From Deltaproteobacteria bacterium (GTDB taxonomy: Bacteria; Desulfobacterota; Syntrophia; Syntrophales; JACQWR01), in NCBI GenBank assembly GCA_026388415.1, contig JAPLJV010000059.1, positions 1 through 40,991 on the forward strand: a stretch of 40,991 nucleotides of DNA, in the 5' to 3' direction. Shown here piece by piece: positions 1 through 7,746 of the stretch. Below the pieces are notes generated by a model, which was not told the origin of the DNA, searched no databases, and saw nothing but the letters and a program-made list of their open reading frames with translations. Position 1 is the stretch's first letter; the number at the start of each line of letters is the position of its first letter. Made by a program: the position numbers and the translations under genes.

Positions 1-375
1 TGCGAGTGCGAAAAACCGATCGTCTATCATCTGGTCAAGGACTACGACCTCATTGTCAATATCTTCCGCGCCAAAGTAACCCCGGAAGAAGAGGGCTATC
101 TGGTGCTGGACGTCACGGGCACGGAAGAGGCGATCCAGAACGGCATCGATTTCGTCAAGACGTTCAATGTGACCGTCAATTACACCGGCAAGGGGGTCAC
201 ACGCGACGAAGAGCTCTGTTCCCACTGCGGCTACTGCGTGACCTACTGTCCCACCGAGGCGCTGACCATCGGTGACAGCGCAACCCGCAAGGTCTCCTAC
301 CGGGAATCCGAATGCATCGAGTGCATGGCATGCGTCCGTATATGTCCCTTTGGGGCTTTCGCCTCGGCGTTTTAG
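1..375 (+). CDS. NIL-domain 4Fe-4S ferredoxin-like protein (5' end outside window)
   Basis: The frame is open from the first base, so the start lies upstream of the window. The visible 124 residues begin with CECEKP and a stretch typical of the NIL ligand-binding domain (about residues 8-62). Two 4Fe-4S motifs follow: CSHCGYCVTYCP and CIECMACVRICP. In methanogens and anaerobic bacteria such proteins act with COG1900/DUF39 proteins and UPF0280 proteins in homocysteine synthesis from aspartate semialdehyde and a sulfur donor. The UPF0280 gene immediately downstream supports that role; the COG1900 gene would be expected just left of the window. The product should be a cytoplasmic electron or sulfur carrier. 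Family assignment is firm, the pathway is inferred from context. Confidence 0.85.
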   Translation, partial: CECEKPIVYHLVKDYDLIVNIFRAKVTPEEEGYLVLDVTGTEEAIQNGIDFVKTFNVTVNYTGKGVTRDEELCSHCGYCVTYCPTEALTIGDSATRKVSYRESECIECMACVRICPFGAFASAF

Positions 376-478
376 TAAGTTAGAAATTATTTTTTGCGTT
401 TTTCTACCCATCAAGGGGGGCACTGAAAAGAGTAGCAAAAAATAATTTCGTAAACTTACTTATCCCGTTTATCGGGGT
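374..478. repeat. Imperfect palindromic element, copy 1
   Basis: Left arm 374-397 and right arm 435-460 form a long stem interrupted by an asymmetric internal loop (AG on one side, CGTA on the other). A small CCCG/CGGG hairpin follows at 464-478. The reverse complement matches the element at 7672-7746 in layout. Stem bases differ but remain paired. The element starts inside the stop codon of the preceding gene. It could act as a transcription terminator or be a dispersed repeat. Confidence 0.6.
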
Positions 479-487
479 TAGGTCTCC

Positions 488-1183
488 ATGAGCCGCAAGC
501 GGGTTTACAGAACGTTCATCCACAAGGAGGCGGTCTTCCGCATCTGCTGCGAAGCCTTCACTGCCGTCACGCGGGAGATCGTCCGGCAACGGGCAATCCT
601 GGAAGACTATGTCCGGCGGGATCTCATTTTCAGGCATACACTGGAACCGCTCGAAGTTCCAGCCGACGCCCCCGAGGTGGCAAAGCGGATGGCCCGCGCG
701 GCCAAGATTGCGGGCGTGGGGCCGATGGCTGCCGTAGCCGGCGCGATGGCCCAGCTCGCCGTCGAGGCTGGTCTTGAGGCCGGCGCCGAAGAGGCTATCG
801 TGGACAACGGAGGAGATATCTATCTGAAGACCACCGGGCCGGTCGTCATAGGCCTTTTCCCCGGCGGTTCCGGAAAGATCGGCCGGCTTGCCTTTTCGCT
901 TCAGGCATCCGACACCCCCCTTTCCATCTGCTCCTCCTCCGGGAAAATGGGTCATTCGCTCAGTCTGGGCCTGTGCGATCTGGCTACCGTGGTCGCGAAG
1001 GACGCCGCCCTTGCCGATGCCGTAGCGACGCGGGCCGCCAATCTCGTCAGAACCGTGGAGGATGTGGAAAAGGCTTTGGATACGATGGTGGCCATCGCCG
1101 GCGTGAGCGGTTTGCTGATCGTCAAAGACGGCCACGTGGGGTTGGCCGGCAGGGTTCCCCCTCTGGTCAGGATGGGCCGATAA
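488..1183 (+). CDS. UPF0280 family protein (ApbE-like fold)
   Basis: A 231-residue protein with the hallmarks of UPF0280 (COG2122): the N-terminal Y-R-T-F-x-H-K-E-A-V-F-R-I segment, the glycine/alanine-rich GPMAAVAGAMAQ motif near residue 78, and the DNGGDIYLK motif near residue 106. No signal peptide or membrane segment is seen. Family members are distant relatives of the flavin transferase ApbE. They co-occur with COG1900 and NIL-ferredoxin genes and are linked to sulfide use in homocysteine synthesis in Methanosarcina. The gene lies about 110 bases after the ferredoxin, with a palindromic element between them. The ATG at 488 is the first in frame and lacks a strong ribosome binding site. 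The exact biochemical role is unknown. Confidence 0.8.
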   Translation: MSRKRVYRTFIHKEAVFRICCEAFTAVTREIVRQRAILEDYVRRDLIFRHTLEPLEVPADAPEVAKRMARAAKIAGVGPMAAVAGAMAQLAVEAGLEAGAEEAIVDNGGDIYLKTTGPVVIGLFPGGSGKIGRLAFSLQASDTPLSICSSSGKMGHSLSLGLCDLATVVAKDAALADAVATRAANLVRTVEDVEKALDTMVAIAGVSGLLIVKDGHVGLAGRVPPLVRMGR

Positions 1184-1452
1184 CGCGCCATCGAGCATCG
1201 CCTGATAGTAATGGCAATACAAAAGAAAAACGTTACAAATAGCTATTTTTTTGATCAAGGTATATTACTGAGCACCAGATGAAAGGTGGCGTTATTTGGG
1301 GATGATCGGGGGTGAGCATAACTTCCTGTACTACACACCTGCCAGTCGAACCGGATTATACATGATTTCAGATGGGAATGATGCCGTCCAACGTCATCTC
1401 AATTTTTAGTGAACATTAAAAAAATCCCTTGAGAGATAATAAGGATAAGAGT
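1184..1452. other. Non-coding gap
   Basis: No convincing gene is seen between the UPF0280 gene and the leader element starting at 1453. The stretch becomes AT-rich toward 1400-1440, where TTGAGA (about 1429-1434) could serve as a -35 box for the leader RNA. No good -10 hexamer was assigned. Confidence 0.4.
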
Positions 1453-1567
1453 ATCGGTTAACAAATGTGGTAAATGGTTGAGTGATTTATAACCCTACGC
1501 CCTGGGAGGGTGCTATGGACTGATTACTGAACCCCGTTTTCCAAAAGAGAGCGGGGCTTCCTTTTAT
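1453..1567 (+). promoter_or_regulatory. Structured leader RNA with terminator hairpin, copy 1
   Basis: The segment opens with ATCGGTTAACAA (1453-1464). It then has an AACCCT/AGGGT hairpin (1491-1511), a GCTATGGAC stretch, and GAACC (1529-1533). The last element can pair either with the 5' GGTT or as the start of a terminator-like hairpin: CCCCG (1532-1536) to CGGGG (1552-1556), about ten pairs with a CAAAA loop, followed by a pyrimidine-rich tail. The same ordered elements occur at 32307-32400, before the other caspase-superfamily gene. Mutually exclusive pairing of this kind is typical of riboswitch or attenuator leaders. I could not match it to a riboswitch class I know. Confidence 0.5.
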
Positions 1568-1727
1568 GGAGTGCATCAATATGGCCGTGTGCCCGAATTG
1601 CGGTTATGAAAGACAAACAAAGGATGAGGGATTTTATGTTCTTGAATTGTCTGTTCCTGATGAGACAAAAGGTAAATACAAAGGAATTTTCGAGGAATCT
1701 GTGAAATCATTCTTACCGGAGAGATAA
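1566..1727 (+). CDS. Small ORF, single CPNCGY motif
   Basis: An open frame of 53 codons from ATG 1566, or 48 from ATG 1581, ends 30 bases before the caspase gene. It encodes a short charged protein with one CPNCGY knuckle near its start and no second cysteine pair. It could be half of a zinc ribbon that needs a partner, or a leader peptide. It lies directly after the terminator-like hairpin and runs the same way as the caspase gene. No clear ribosome binding site is visible, so it may not be translated. Confidence 0.35.
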   Translation: MECINMAVCPNCGYERQTKDEGFYVLELSVPDETKGKYKGIFEESVKSFLPER

Positions 1728-1757
1728 ACGTCATGGAGATAAATGAACGGAGATAAT

Positions 1758-4700
1758 ATGTTTAGAATTAAGAGGTTATCCTTTTTTTTGTCGATCTGCT
1801 TTGGAATTATTTTCATACTATCCATAAGTTCAGCTTCTGCTTTTGCCGCGGAAGGGCCGGAAATATTTGTGCAAATGGGGCATTCCGGGATTAACTCTAT
1901 CTCCTTTTCTCCAGATGGCAAGTATATCCTGTCAGGGAGTTCGGACAAGACTGCTAAACTTTGGGATGTTGCAACGGGTAGAGAATTAAGAACGTTCGCA
2001 GGTCATACCGACGGAGTTACCTCCGTGGTTTTTTCTCCAGAGGGGAAATATGCCTTGTCGGCAAGTCGTGACGGGACACTTAAACTCTGGGACGCGAACA
2101 CGGGGCAAGCGATAAGGACATTTAAAGATGAGAGTCGAAACGTTGACTGTGTTTATTCCGTGGCGATATCCCCAGACGGTAAAAATGCCCTTGCCGGACA
2201 CCAGAATGAACTTATCCTTTGGAACACAGCAACGGGGGAAAAGATTAGAAGTGTAAAGGAAGGAGGTGTTCACGCCATCGCATTTTCTGCCGATGGCAGG
2301 TATGCCGCAACAGGCGGCGGCAGTAGCCCGCTCAAACTCTGGGATGTAAAAACCTGGGCACAGATCAGAATATTAATATCTCCCGACCTGATTAATTCTG
2401 TTGCGTTTTCTCCTAACGGCAGGTTCGTTTTGGCCTCATATTGGGAAAGCTCTGGAAACCATCGTCATGTTACACTGTGGGATGTTAAAACCGGAAAGGC
2501 AATATGGACGTTGAATCCCACAAGTTCCGGCGCAGCGGCCTTTTCTCCCGATGGGCGATATGTTTTATCATTTTTTGATAAAAGACAACTCAATCTGATC
2601 GAAACAGAAACAGGTAAAGAGATCGCGGCCTTTTTAGTATCAGGAGATGACTATCATGCTGGGCCAATAGCCTTTTCGCCCGACGGAAGATATGTAATAT
2701 CAGGGATGTCGGGTGGTATTATCAAACTCTGGGATATTGAAACACAAAAAGAAATGAGAGTCTTTAAAGGGTATATGAAAAAGGTTGCCTCTATAGCCGT
2801 GTCTGCTGATGGCAGGCGTGCACTTTCTGTTAGTATTGATGTTTTGGATAAAGACTATTTCGTGGTTTGGGATATAGTGGCAGGAAAAGAGGTGAAAACT
2901 TTTCCCCTGGGGGGGAACAATATTTCGACACACTTCCCTCAGGCAGCAGCTTTTTCCCCGGATGGAAAATATGTGCTCTCTGGAGGGAGAAATCTCAAAC
3001 TTTGGAATGTAGAGACGGGGAAGGAAATTAAGTCTTTTGTAAAAGAAGTAAGTACTATTGGCGCGGTAGCTTTTTCTCCAGAAGGTAAGCAGGCACTATC
3101 TGAAAATGTGGAAGGCATCAAACTATGGGATGTCATAACCGGAAAAGAGATCAGGACATTCAGCGGCAGTAAACATCCTGGATCCGTCGTCTTTTCGCCC
3201 GACGGCCGTTATGCATTGTCGGGAAGCGAATATAATACCACCCTCAAACTATGGGAAGTATCGACAGGAAAGGGAATAAGGACATTCGCCGGGAAGCATT
3301 TTACAAGTATTGACTCCATAGCCGTTAGTCCTGATGGACGCTACGCATTGTCAGGCAGCGGCGATCGTACCATCAAGTTATGGGATATTTCAACAGGAAG
3401 AGAGATAAGACAATTTACCGGACATGCTGACTTTGTTTACGCTGTCGCCTTTTCCCCTGATGGTAAATATGTATCGTCGGGAAGTGCAGACAACACCGTT
3501 AAATTCTGGGACATTTCCACAGGACAAGAGGTATGGGCATCCAGACATTCCTCTTCCGTCGTCTCTATTGCGTTCTCACCTGATGGCAGATATGTCCTCT
3601 CCGGGAGTGAAGACGGCACGACTCGTTTCTGGGACAGTGCCACCGGCAAAGAGATTGCTCAATTCATCAGCTTCACCGACGGAGAATGGGTAGTCATCAC
3701 GCCGAATGGATATTTTAACGCCTCACCTAATGGCGCCAAACATCTCAATGTGCGGGTCGGCAACAACGTCTACGGCATTGATCAGTTTTATGCAAAGTTT
3801 TACCGGCCGGAGCTTGTTCAGTTGGCCCTTGCCGGCAAGGAAATGCCCCAAGGCGAGTTGATTACGGATATTGCCGCCCAAAAACCCGCTCCCAACGTTC
3901 AGATCCTGTCACCCGTCACCAACAGCTCCGTGGACCAGGATAACGTTGCCGTCACCCTGAAAATCACGGACAGCGGCGGCGGGATCGGGATTGTGAATGT
4001 TTATCTTAACGGCGCTCAGGTCGCCAATGATACGCGGGGCGTCATCGTCAAGGGCAAGGCCTCGGCCAACGAAAGGATTCTGTCGTTCACCATACCTCTC
4101 ATCAAAGGACAAAACGAAATCAGGGCTGTCGCTTTCAATGGGGAGAACTCCATGGAGTCGAATCCCGCCCTGATCAGCGTTATTTCCAGGGCCGCTATGC
4201 AGAAACCCAATCTCTATGCCCTGGTTATCGGCATCAATACATACAGGAACCAATCCATCTCGTTGACCTACGCGGTTCCCGATGCCATTGCCTTTGCCGG
4301 GACGTTGCAGAAGGTTGCATCCCCTTTGTTTGAGAAGGCTGACATCCGGACGCTGATTACGCCTGAGGCCACGACTAAAGAGGCCATCACCAAAGCCTTT
4401 GAAGAAGTACGGCAGATGGTCAAGCCCAACGACCTTTTTATATTCTACAATGCTTCCCACGGTATGGTTGACGTGGTGAATGGCGAAGAGCAGTATTTTT
4501 TACTGACGAGTAATGTCCGGCTCCTTTCCTCTCAACATATCAGCAAAGACGCCCTGAGTCACAAAGACCTTGTGAGTCTTATCGGAAGCATCCCGGCGCA
4601 GAAGAAACTCGTGATCCTCGACACCTGCAATGCCGGCAAAGGGGGCAAGGAAATTCAGATAGCTCTCTTGCAGCAGACACGAGGCCTCACCGACGCAACA

Positions 4701-4988
4701 GCGGTCAAGCTCCTGCAGCGGGCTGTCGGCTCATCAGTCTTTTCCGCTTCCGCCGATACGCAACAAGCACTTGAAGGTTATAAAGGACACGGCCTATTCA
4801 CCTATGTGCTCCTGGAAGGATTGCAGGGCAAGGCGGACTTCAAGAAAGACGGTTTCATAACCGTGAAGGGGCTTGCCCTGCATACAGAGGAGCGGGTGAT
4901 GACGCTCTCCGAGGAAGTCTTCAAGCGTCAACAGAACCCGATGATTGAGACGGGCGTAAATGATTTTCCGATCGGGAGGGTAAGGTAA
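1758..4988 (+). CDS. Secreted WD40-repeat protein with C-terminal caspase-like (C14) peptidase
   Basis: From ATG 1758 (GGAG six bases upstream) the product has 1076 residues. An ATG at 1743 would add five. An N-terminal signal peptide has a hydrophobic core and an ASAFA-AEG cleavage site. About fourteen WD40 repeats follow, counted from SPDG...LWD.TG motifs between roughly residues 40 and 640, enough for two seven-bladed propellers. A linker with a possible beta-sandwich leads to the caspase fold, which begins at YALVIGIN near residue 818. The catalytic His lies in NASHG (codon 4458-4460) and the catalytic Cys in DTCNAG (codon 4626-4628), so the enzyme looks active. Bacterial homologues are often called orthocaspases or metacaspase-like. 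The periplasmic location and the propellers suggest a sensor-protease. The substrate is unknown. A lipoprotein gene follows 99 bases later. Confidence 0.88.
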   Translation: MFRIKRLSFFLSICFGIIFILSISSASAFAAEGPEIFVQMGHSGINSISFSPDGKYILSGSSDKTAKLWDVATGRELRTFAGHTDGVTSVVFSPEGKYALSASRDGTLKLWDANTGQAIRTFKDESRNVDCVYSVAISPDGKNALAGHQNELILWNTATGEKIRSVKEGGVHAIAFSADGRYAATGGGSSPLKLWDVKTWAQIRILISPDLINSVAFSPNGRFVLASYWESSGNHRHVTLWDVKTGKAIWTLNPTSSGAAAFSPDGRYVLSFFDKRQLNLIETETGKEIAAFLVSGDDYHAGPIAFSPDGRYVISGMSGGIIKLWDIETQKEMRVFKGYMKKVASIAVSADGRRALSVSIDVLDKDYFVVWDIVAGKEVKTFPLGGNNISTHFPQAAAFSPDGKYVLSGGRNLKLWNVETGKEIKSFVKEVSTIGAVAFSPEGKQALSENVEGIKLWDVITGKEIRTFSGSKHPGSVVFSPDGRYALSGSEYNTTLKLWEVSTGKGIRTFAGKHFTSIDSIAVSPDGRYALSGSGDRTIKLWDISTGREIRQFTGHADFVYAVAFSPDGKYVSSGSADNTVKFWDISTGQEVWASRHSSSVVSIAFSPDGRYVLSGSEDGTTRFWDSATGKEIAQFISFTDGEWVVITPNGYFNASPNGAKHLNVRVGNNVYGIDQFYAKFYRPELVQLALAGKEMPQGELITDIAAQKPAPNVQILSPVTNSSVDQDNVAVTLKITDSGGGIGIVNVYLNGAQVANDTRGVIVKGKASANERILSFTIPLIKGQNEIRAVAFNGENSMESNPALISVISRAAMQKPNLYALVIGINTYRNQSISLTYAVPDAIAFAGTLQKVASPLFEKADIRTLITPEATTKEAITKAFEEVRQMVKPNDLFIFYNASHGMVDVVNGEEQYFLLTSNVRLLSSQHISKDALSHKDLVSLIGSIPAQKKLVILDTCNAGKGGKEIQIALLQQTRGLTDATAVKLLQRAVGSSVFSASADTQQALEGYKGHGLFTYVLLEGLQGKADFKKDGFITVKGLALHTEERVMTLSEEVFKRQQNPMIETGVNDFPIGRVR

Positions 4989-5087
4989 TTTTACGACAAG
5001 CCCGGTCATTAAATAATTAGCGACAGCGCCCTTTTGCTCGGTGATGTCAAAAGTTACATGAAAACCAGCGAAAGGAGGAGGGTTAAG

Positions 5088-5624
5088 ATGAAAACAGCAA
5101 AGTATTTCACAAGAATAATGCTTCTGTTTATTTTTGGCATCTGTTTTTATTCCTGCATAGGCCCGGTTCCGGTTGATGTGGTAATGATAGACAATGAACT
5201 GTTTTTTGTGCTTGAGGAAGAGCATGAGATTACCTCCCTGGAGGTAAGTACTTTAATAGATAAAAACAAAAGTGGCCCTGATAAATGGAGGTACGAGAAT
5301 CTTAAGGTGATGTGGTTGCTTGGTTATGATATGAAAACCGAGGTTAAGAAAAGAAAATATCTAAAGTTGCAACAGATAAGATACGGACAGAAGTTTGAAG
5401 AGTTTCAAATAACAAAAGGCCCTGTTGAACTGCAAAAAAACGTGGAATATTTTGTCAAAATCAACATGGGGAATAAATTCGCAGGAGAAACATTTATTAT
5501 CACAAGTGACAACAAAATAGTTATGCCGTCCCCCAAGTTTGTTCGTCAGAAAAAACGCACTTATTCGGTTTCGGTTGATAAGGATGGCAATAAAACACTT
5601 ATTCTTGAGCCTGTTTCAAAATAG
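5088..5624 (+). CDS. Predicted lipoprotein of unknown function
   Basis: A 178-residue product starts at ATG 5088, chosen because AGGAGG lies seven to eight bases upstream. A longer frame from 5034 has no such site. The first 25 residues form a lipoprotein signal peptide ending in FYSC, so Cys is probably acylated and the protein anchored in the inner or outer membrane. The rest is charged and beta-rich with no family I recognise. It directly follows the secreted caspase-like gene on the same strand with no obvious terminator between. It may therefore be co-transcribed and could be a partner, substrate or inhibitor of that peptidase; this is inference from position only. Confidence 0.65.
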   Translation: MKTAKYFTRIMLLFIFGICFYSCIGPVPVDVVMIDNELFFVLEEEHEITSLEVSTLIDKNKSGPDKWRYENLKVMWLLGYDMKTEVKKRKYLKLQQIRYGQKFEEFQITKGPVELQKNVEYFVKINMGNKFAGETFIITSDNKIVMPSPKFVRQKKRTYSVSVDKDGNKTLILEPVSK

Positions 5625-5768
5625 GGGTGCATAAGTGGAAGGCAAGAAGAAATAAAGAAAGACCTTGATAACTTAAAGTGATTTTTCCATTGAGGCAACA
5701 TTGTTCAGGAGCGAGGGCCGGTGTTCATCATTCCTCCGAACTGCTCCAAAACAATTCTGGCAAACTCC

Positions 5769-6383
5769 TCAGAGTTTAATTCCATATCCAGTTCCACGCC
5801 TTGATAGCCTGATCTCTTCCCGCGCCAGCTTTTTGCCGGTCTCTGTAAAAAACCAGGGAGCGATCTGCTGTTCCAGCCAATTGATGTGAGCGGTCCTATC
5901 TACCCGGAAACGCTCTATATCAATTTCTAAACCGACTTGATCAAAGCGCCACAGCTTATCCGCATCTTTGACAATTTCATCGCTGGGCGAAAGCGCCGTC
6001 AAGCGGGTATCGTGTCCCTCGATGATGGCCAGTATTTCCGCTGTCTTTTGCGGTTCATAATCCACCTCCAGTAAAATCTCCTGCGCCAGCTTTACCCCCT
6101 CAATCTCATGCAGGCGGGTCAGCGCCGGGTCAAACGTGGGCCCGAAGGCCTTCAACTGCAACTCCTCCGGCACCTTGCTCCAACCTACGTCATGGCAGAT
6201 AGCCGCCGGTAAGGCTACCGAGGCATCGCCTGGCTCACTCGCAAGTAGCCGGGCCGCAAAACGATAAACGATTTCCGTATGAATATCGTTTCTGCGAGTA
6301 TTCAAGTAGGGCTTGGCTAATTGAAAAATATGGCGGTACTCAGCGTAACCAATGTTGTCCTTAATTTCTTTCCGGCCCAACAT
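5769..6383 (-). CDS. HD-domain hydrolase
   Basis: A 204-residue protein with an HD metal-dependent phosphohydrolase core. HTEIVYRFAARLL carries the first His (about residue 35), ICHDVGW the HD pair (about 64-65), EGHDTR a further histidine-aspartate pair, and DADKLWRFD the downstream Asp. No signal peptide. The start overlaps the stop of the preceding PEP-synthase-like gene by one base (TGATG), which implies translational coupling and makes this the last gene of the catabolic operon. HD enzymes of this size act on nucleotides or other phosphate esters. Since an upstream gene appears to make a phosphorylated intermediate, a role in removing or recycling phosphate is possible but unproven. Confidence 0.75.
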   Translation of the reverse strand: MLGRKEIKDNIGYAEYRHIFQLAKPYLNTRRNDIHTEIVYRFAARLLASEPGDASVALPAAICHDVGWSKVPEELQLKAFGPTFDPALTRLHEIEGVKLAQEILLEVDYEPQKTAEILAIIEGHDTRLTALSPSDEIVKDADKLWRFDQVGLEIDIERFRVDRTAHINWLEQQIAPWFFTETGKKLAREEIRLSRRGTGYGIKL

Positions 6384-7408
6384 CAGTCAAACATTCCCAC
6401 CATGAGATTGATAATGTAGTCAACATCTTTGGACTTATCCGCTTTTGTATAATTCGCCGGTCTGGCCTGAACCCAGAATATATTTTCCGGAAAGGGGAGG
6501 TTTTTATCAACAACCCATTCCATATCCTGGGGAACACCGAAGTGGCTCTCTACATCAAGGGCGGTTTTGGCAATAGCGATCAGCTCTTCATCGTCGAGAC
6601 AGGGTTTCTCCTGTAACTCTTCGGGGACTTGCACGTACTTTGTCCCGGAAACTTCCCGTACCACCATCCCCTGTTTACGGGTAACCACTCTGCTCACGAT
6701 CTGCAAATCGTCTTTCTCCACTGTAAACAAATCGGGGGTGACCTCACCGCTGACGACGCTCTCTCCCAACCCCCAATTCCCTTCGATCACCACCTTCGTC
6801 GTATCTCCCGTCGTGGGCAATACTGTCAGGACAACGCCCGCCGATTTCGCATCAACCAGTCTCATTACTGCCACGCCGATGGGCGCCCACTCTACCGGCA
6901 GGCCCTTTTCGATCCGGTACATCATGGCCCGCACCGTATAAGAACTGCTCCAGACCTTCTTGATATGTTCAATAACCGCATCCGCTCCGGTAATATTCAG
7001 ATACGTATCCATATGTCCGGGCATACTAACCACGCCGCTCGAACGGACCGCTACCGGTACGTCCGGCAGTCCCACCTTCAGGCACAACTCCCGGTAATAA
7101 TTGGCTATCTCTTGCCCCATCGGCTCAGGCATCGCCGCAGTCTCAATGAGACGCTGGACGGCACGGCTCTCATCCTGGCATACTTCCACCCTTTTAGACA
7201 TGTCAAGGCACGGCTCGATACGCTCCCTGACCAAGCGGGCCAGGCCGGTAAGATTCATGAACTCCTCAAATCCTCGCACAGATATGGCAAAGCCGTCGGG
7301 CACTCTCATGCCGATCTGACTCATCTCGCCAAGGTTGGCGCACTTCTTCCCTACCAGATCGTTACAATCGGCGCCCAGTTCTTCGAACCTATATATCCAT
7401 TGCTCCAT
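6383..7408 (-). CDS. PEP synthase-like ATP-binding subunit (phenylphosphate synthase beta-like)
   Basis: The 341 residues correspond to the N-terminal ATP-grasp (PEP/pyruvate-binding) domain of PEP synthase and PPDK: VGKKCANLGEM near residue 20, VAVRSSG near 121, GNWGLGESVVSGEVTPD in the middle, and the closing VQARPA near residue 316. The swivelling phosphohistidine domain is absent and is instead found in the gene at 9867-11549. Such a split matches the PpsA/PpsB arrangement of phenylphosphate synthase, where this subunit uses ATP to charge the histidine of its partner. It is separated from that partner by three genes. A PpsC-like CBS protein and a phenylphosphate carboxylase are not seen in the window, so the substrate need not be phenol. 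Confidence 0.8.
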   Translation of the reverse strand: MEQWIYRFEELGADCNDLVGKKCANLGEMSQIGMRVPDGFAISVRGFEEFMNLTGLARLVRERIEPCLDMSKRVEVCQDESRAVQRLIETAAMPEPMGQEIANYYRELCLKVGLPDVPVAVRSSGVVSMPGHMDTYLNITGADAVIEHIKKVWSSSYTVRAMMYRIEKGLPVEWAPIGVAVMRLVDAKSAGVVLTVLPTTGDTTKVVIEGNWGLGESVVSGEVTPDLFTVEKDDLQIVSRVVTRKQGMVVREVSGTKYVQVPEELQEKPCLDDEELIAIAKTALDVESHFGVPQDMEWVVDKNLPFPENIFWVQARPANYTKADKSKDVDYIINLMVGMFD

Positions 7409-7455
7409 ATCTAGGACTCTTCATCATCTTACCGACCTCCCCGGCCAATAACGTT

Positions 7456-7480
7456 GGGACGTGTTGCAACGTGCCCCTAC
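7456..7480. repeat. Imperfect palindrome around GTTGCAAC
   Basis: GGGACGTGTTGCAACGTGCC and flanking bases form an imperfect palindrome centred on GTTGCAAC. It contains the stop codon of the small gene at 7477. It resembles intergenic palindromes of deltaproteobacteria and may act as a terminator or be a repeat. Confidence 0.4.
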
Positions 7481-7656
7481 AGCACTAATATCGCATCGGA
7501 TATGTTGAGCTCCAGCATCTTGGTACTCGCGAGGAGCCGAACCAGATTCTTTTTTACGGCCTCGATATCTCCCCCCATTTTCTGGAGTTCTTCGGCGGCT
7601 TTCCTTATCTCTTTGATCTTGGCATCCATTTTTCTGATGTCGTACTTGGCTTTCAT
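7477..7656 (-). CDS. Small helical protein of the catabolic operon
   Basis: A 59-residue product starts at ATG 7656, where AGGAG lies eight bases upstream. A longer in-frame extension to 7689 lacks a site. The sequence is rich in Lys, Ala and Glu with heptad-like spacing (IRKMDAKIKEIRKAAEELQ), suggesting a short amphipathic helix or coiled coil. No cysteine or membrane segment is present. It lies between the CoA-ligase gene and the PEP-synthase-like gene on the same strand, and so may be an accessory subunit. I do not recognise the family. Confidence 0.6.
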   Translation of the reverse strand: MKAKYDIRKMDAKIKEIRKAAEELQKMGGDIEAVKKNLVRLLASTKMLELNISDAILVL

Positions 7657-7671
7657 AATAAATTCTCCTAA

Positions 7672-7746
7672 CCCCGCTACGCGGGACAAGCAAGTTTACG
7701 AAATTGCTTGCTGCATAAAGACGCAGCAAGCAATTTCTAACTTGCT
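7672..7746. repeat. Imperfect palindromic element, copy 2
   Basis: A small hairpin CCCGC-TAC-GCGGG (7673-7685) is followed by a long stem. Left arm 7689-7714 pairs with right arm 7723-7746 across an eight-base loop, with an internal asymmetry TTTACG versus TCTAA. The last bases contain the stop codon of the CoA-ligase gene. The layout and the unpaired bases match the reverse complement of 374-478, while many paired bases differ in a compensated way. Confidence 0.65.

Noticed and set aside
404-1258. 284-codon open frame on the minus strand opposite UPF0280
   Set aside because: The plus-strand protein has clear family motifs; the minus-strand product has none.
1453-1567. Assignment of the leader to a fluoride, c-di-GMP or cGAMP riboswitch
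   Set aside because: TTAACAA recalls fluoride switches and a deltaproteobacterium could use GEMM RNAs, but the other conserved nucleotides of those classes are missing.
1858-3670. Repeated DNA in the caspase gene as a CRISPR or tandem-repeat array
   Set aside because: The repetition is at protein level (WD40 repeats) with diverged codons and irregular spacing.
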